DNA of 8,437 nucleotides from an uncultured Muribaculaceae bacterium (GTDB lineage Bacteria; Bacteroidota; Bacteroidia; Bacteroidales; Muribaculaceae), in NCBI GenBank assembly GCA_910578035.1, contig CAJTOB010000078.1, positions 1-8,437 of the forward strand, written 5' to 3'. Every line of letters starts with the position of its first letter. The stretch's first letter is position 1. Of the stretch, positions 5,761 through 8,437 are shown in pieces. Position numbers and translations under genes: made by a program. The notes below the pieces were generated by a model. It was not told where the DNA came from and did not search any database. It was given only the letters and a program-made list of their open reading frames with translations.

Positions 5761-8319
5761 ATGAAATTACCAGTAAGCAACACAAACGCGCCCATGTGGC
5801 GCGACATTACTGTTAAGGCCGAGTTGCCTGCGCAGCTCAAACCCATCGACGAGCTTGCAAAAAACCTTTGGTGGGTCTGGAACAGCGAGGCAAAGAACCT
5901 CTTCCGTTCCTTGAATCACGATCTTTGGCGTAAAACGGGCGAAAACCCCGTTATGCTCCTGCAGCAGCTTTCCTCTGACCGCATAGCCGAAATTATAGCC
6001 GATGAGACTCTTATGTCTCAGATTAATCAAGTATATGCAGATTTCAAGGAATACATGAGCAAGCCCATGCGCAACGATATTCCTTCCGTTTCATACTTCT
6101 CGATGGAATACGGTATCTGCAACTGTCTTAAGATTTATTCCGGCGGTCTCGGTGTACTTGCCGGCGACTATATAAAGGAAGCTTCCGACAGTCGTGTTGA
6201 TATGACCGCAGTCGGTTTCCTCTATCGCTACGGCTACTTTACCCAGACTTTGTCTGTAGATGGCCAGCAGGTGGCGAACTATGAGCCCCAGAATTTCAAC
6301 CAGCTGCCTATCGAGCAGGTGATGGAAAAGGACGGCCGTCCTATGATTCTTGAAGTGCCTTATCCTGGTCGTATCATCTATTCGCACGTATGGCGTGTGA
6401 ATGTCGGCCGAATGAAGCTCTATCTGATGGATACCGATTTCGACATGAACAGCGAATTCGACCGTCCGATTACTCATAAACTCTATGGCGGCGACTGGGA
6501 AAACCGTATCAAACAGGAATATCTCCTTGGTATAGGCGGTGTGCTCATGCTACAGAAACTTGGCGTCAATAGCCAGATATACCATGCCAACGAAGGCCAT
6601 GCGGCATTGTTGAATCTTCAGCGTCTCGTTGACTATGTTCAGAAAGACGGTCTCGACTTCAATGTAGCACTCGAACTTGTACGAGCTTCGTCGCTCTATA
6701 CAGTACACACACCTGTGCCTGCCGGCCACGACTACTTCGATGAAGGTCTCTTCGGCAAGTACATGGGCGAATATCCCGCAAAACTAGGCATCAGCTGGAA
6801 CGACCTCATGAACATGGGTCGCGAGAATCCCGATACCAACGAACGTTTCTCCATGAGTGTGTTTGCTCTCAACACTTGCCAGGAAGCCAACGGTGTAAGC
6901 TGGCTTCACGGCGAAGTATCCAAGAAGATGTTCGCTGGAATCTGGAAGGGCTACTCATGGGAAGAAAGCCATGTCGGCTATGTTACCAATGGTGTTCACA
7001 TGCCTACTTGGGCAGCATCGGAATGGAAAGAGTTCTACTGGAATAAACTCGGTCCGCAGGTCTTTGAGAACCAGAGCAATCCCGAAGCATGGAAGGGCAT
7101 CTTCAATGTTCCCGATGAAGAAATCTGGAACATGAGAATTGCTCTAAAGAACAAATTCATCAACTTTGTACGTCGCGATTTCAAGGAGAAATGGCTTGCC
7201 AATCAGGGCGATCCCTCAGCCGTGATGAATATCGTTGACAAAATCAACCCCAACGCCCTCATCATCGGTTTCGCACGCCGTTTCGCAACATACAAACGCG
7301 CACACCTTCTTTTCACAGACCTCGACCGTCTTGCTCGTATTGTCAACAATGAAAAGTTCCCTGTGCAGTTCGTATTCGCCGGCAAGGCTCACCCCGCCGA
7401 CGGCGCCGGACAGGGTCTTATCAAGCGCATTGTCGAGATTTCACGCATGCCTCAGTTCCTTGGCAAAATTATCTTCCTTGAAGATTACAACATGATAGTT
7501 GCCAAGCGCCTTGTGACCGGCGTAGACATCTGGCTGAATACTCCCACACGTCCTCTCGAAGCTTCCGGCACATCTGGTGAGAAAGCCGAAATGAACGGTG
7601 TGCTCAACTTCTCTGTGCTCGATGGCTGGTGGTACGAAGGCTATCGTTTCAACGAACATGCAGGCTGGGCACTGACCGACAAACGCACATATACCGATCA
7701 GGCACAGCAGGACAAGCTCGACGCAGCCACCATATACTCAATGCTCGAAAATGAGATTATACCTCTCTACTTCGAGAAGAATTCAGCCGGATATTCTCCC
7801 AAATGGATTCAGTATATCAAGGGTTCTATCGGCGATATTGCCCCGCACTTCACCATGAAGCGCATGATTGACGACTATATCGACCGCTTCTATACAAAAG
7901 AAGTCGCCCGCAGCAAGCGCCTCTCAGCCGACAACTTCTCTCTTGCTAAGAATATAGCAGCATGGAAAGAACGTGTGGCAGCTGAATGGAACGATGTCAA
8001 GGTACTCGATGTACGTCACAGCGGCGAACTTACCAACTCTATAGCAGGCGAACCTGTGCATATCGAAGTTGTGGTAGACACCAATGGTATTGGCCGTGAC
8101 CTCGGTCTTGAAATGGTTGTTTACCGTCAGCAGGACGGCTCCGAGACTCTGTCGCGTGTAGAGCAATTCAAGGTTGTGAAAGAAGAGGGCAATGTGCTCA
8201 CATATGAACTAAAAATCAAGCTTCGTGATGCCGGCGTGTTCCGCTATGGATTCCGTCTTTATCCGAAGAATGCCGAACTTCCTCACCGCCAGGACTTCGC
8301 ATTCACTCGCTGGATTTAA
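5761..8319 (+). CDS. glgP: Alpha-glucan (glycogen) phosphorylase, GT35, with DUF3417 N-terminal domain
   Basis: This PLP enzyme releases glucose-1-phosphate from the non-reducing ends of glycogen or maltodextrin. The 852-residue protein belongs to the alpha-glucan phosphorylase subfamily that differs from E. coli GlgP/MalP. An N-terminal DUF3417-like domain (about residues 13-110, with LAKNLWWVWN) precedes the catalytic part. VSYFSMEYGI and SGGLGVLAGD (residues 127-136) form the glycine-rich phosphate loop. HANEGHAA, RFATYKRAHL and FAGKAHPADG follow. EASGTSGEKAEMNG holds the PLP-binding lysine, Lys608, which aligns with the lysine of EASGTGNMKFMLNG in classical phosphorylases. The last 110 or so residues look like a beta-rich accessory domain. 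No phosphorylation or AMP site of the animal type can be recognised. Codons appear richer in C-ending forms (CTC, TTC, CGC) than in the DUF4153 gene, suggesting high expression; this was not counted. A strong terminator follows directly. Confidence 0.95.
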   Translation: MKLPVSNTNAPMWRDITVKAELPAQLKPIDELAKNLWWVWNSEAKNLFRSLNHDLWRKTGENPVMLLQQLSSDRIAEIIADETLMSQINQVYADFKEYMSKPMRNDIPSVSYFSMEYGICNCLKIYSGGLGVLAGDYIKEASDSRVDMTAVGFLYRYGYFTQTLSVDGQQVANYEPQNFNQLPIEQVMEKDGRPMILEVPYPGRIIYSHVWRVNVGRMKLYLMDTDFDMNSEFDRPITHKLYGGDWENRIKQEYLLGIGGVLMLQKLGVNSQIYHANEGHAALLNLQRLVDYVQKDGLDFNVALELVRASSLYTVHTPVPAGHDYFDEGLFGKYMGEYPAKLGISWNDLMNMGRENPDTNERFSMSVFALNTCQEANGVSWLHGEVSKKMFAGIWKGYSWEESHVGYVTNGVHMPTWAASEWKEFYWNKLGPQVFENQSNPEAWKGIFNVPDEEIWNMRIALKNKFINFVRRDFKEKWLANQGDPSAVMNIVDKINPNALIIGFARRFATYKRAHLLFTDLDRLARIVNNEKFPVQFVFAGKAHPADGAGQGLIKRIVEISRMPQFLGKIIFLEDYNMIVAKRLVTGVDIWLNTPTRPLEASGTSGEKAEMNGVLNFSVLDGWWYEGYRFNEHAGWALTDKRTYTDQAQQDKLDAATIYSMLENEIIPLYFEKNSAGYSPKWIQYIKGSIGDIAPHFTMKRMIDDYIDRFYTKEVARSKRLSADNFSLAKNIAAWKERVAAEWNDVKVLDVRHSGELTNSIAGEPVHIEVVVDTNGIGRDLGLEMVVYRQQDGSETLSRVEQFKVVKEEGNVLTYELKIKLRDAGVFRYGFRLYPKNAELPHRQDFAFTRWI

Positions 8320-8330
8320 TCGCAATATAT

Positions 8331-8374
8331 AAAAAAATAAGGTCTGAGGAATTATCCTCGGACCTTATTTTTTT
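8331..8374 (+). terminator. Strong bidirectional terminator after glgP
   Basis: A 20-nt arm (8331-8350) pairs with 8355-8374, with a single G-U pair and an ATTA loop. The stem includes seven A on the left and seven T on the right, so it can act as an intrinsic terminator on both strands. It starts 11 nt after the glgP stop. Confidence 0.9.
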
Positions 8375-8387
8375 ATGCTTCATTTAA

Positions 8388-8403
8388 GAGGTTGTTTAAT
8401 AAC
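8388..8403 (+). repeat. Left terminal inverted repeat of the second IS
   Basis: GAGGTTGTTTAATAAC agrees at 14 of 16 positions with the reverse complement of 287-302. The differences are at positions 4 and 13. Right and left ends of one IS commonly differ by a few bases, so the two elements may be the same IS or close relatives. Confidence 0.65.
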
Positions 8404-8407
8404 ATAT

Positions 8408-8437
8408 GTGAAATCACAGGGCAAAAAGTACGAGATG
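8408..8437 (+). CDS. Possible N-terminus of IS5-family transposase (partial)
   Basis: A GTG at 8408, 4 bp inside the presumed terminal repeat, opens a frame that stays open to the window edge and reads MKSQGKKYEM if the GTG is taken as start. A short basic stretch with KKYE is plausible at the N-terminus of IS5-type transposases. An overlapping ATG at 8406 is followed at once by TGA and cannot serve. Ten codons are too few for a firm call. Confidence 0.35.
   Translation, partial: MKSQGKKYEM

Larger units (their letters stand above)
8388..8437 (+). mobile_element. Left end of a second related IS (continues beyond window)
   Basis: From 8388 the sequence matches the inverse of the IS right end at 287-302, in the direction expected for a left end. 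The triplet just outside is TAA (8385-8387), the same as just outside the first IS. A possible transposase start follows. Only 50 bases are visible, so the family call rests on the repeat and the neighbouring reading frame. Confidence 0.6.

Noticed and set aside
1..8437. Defence system, CRISPR array, phage or toxin-antitoxin module
   Set aside because: No repeat-spacer pattern, nuclease, helicase, phage structural or small paired gene is present. Every sizeable coding stretch is accounted for by the listed genes.
1..8437. tRNA, rRNA or riboswitch
   Set aside because: Intergenic space is limited to 303-318, 3900-4054, 5711-5760 and 8320-8387, and these hold only the terminators, promoter and leaders described. 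No cloverleaf or conserved RNA motif was recognised.

Overview
The window looks like chromosomal DNA from a Bacteroidales bacterium. Three things point there: a Bacteroidetes-type promoter (TTG, 20-nt spacer, TAnnTTTG) in front of the glycogen synthase gene, a periplasmic protein with a DUF4369-like front half and a TlpA-type thioredoxin half, and a eukaryote-like (GT3) glycogen synthase next to a DUF3417-type alpha-glucan phosphorylase. The moderate GC content would suit a Muribaculaceae-like gut member, but that is inference. All genes lie on the + strand.

Layout. (1) Bases 1-302 are the 3' end of an IS5-family insertion sequence: the last 97 codons of its transposase and its right terminal inverted repeat. 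(2) Bases 319-3899 hold three tightly packed genes: a DUF4153 membrane protein, a secreted TlpA-like thioredoxin-fold protein whose start overlaps the previous stop (ATGA), and pyrF (orotidine 5'-phosphate decarboxylase) 3 nt further on. The IS ends only 16 bp before the first start codon, so this cluster has probably lost or exchanged its native promoter. (3) Bases 3900-4054 carry a hairpin terminator and then the glgA promoter. (4) Bases 4055-8319 hold glgA (GT3 glycogen synthase) and glgP (GT35 alpha-glucan phosphorylase), 50 nt apart and probably one transcript. A 20-bp hairpin with A/T flanks closes the unit. (5) From 8388 to the window edge, a 16-nt sequence matches the IS right end at 14 of 16 positions in inverted orientation. 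It appears to be the left end of a second, related IS in the same orientation, with the first codons of its transposase.

How the genes work together. glgA and glgP build and break down the same alpha-1,4-glucan store. The other steps (nucleotide-sugar supply, branching, debranching) are not encoded here. pyrF is the last step of UMP synthesis and has no obvious functional link to its two envelope-protein neighbours. I found no phage, CRISPR, defence or toxin-antitoxin system. The most notable points are the IS-bracketed arrangement, the IS insertion against the DUF4153 gene, and the eukaryote-like synthase that seems to lack the arginine cluster used for glucose-6-phosphate control in yeast and animals.
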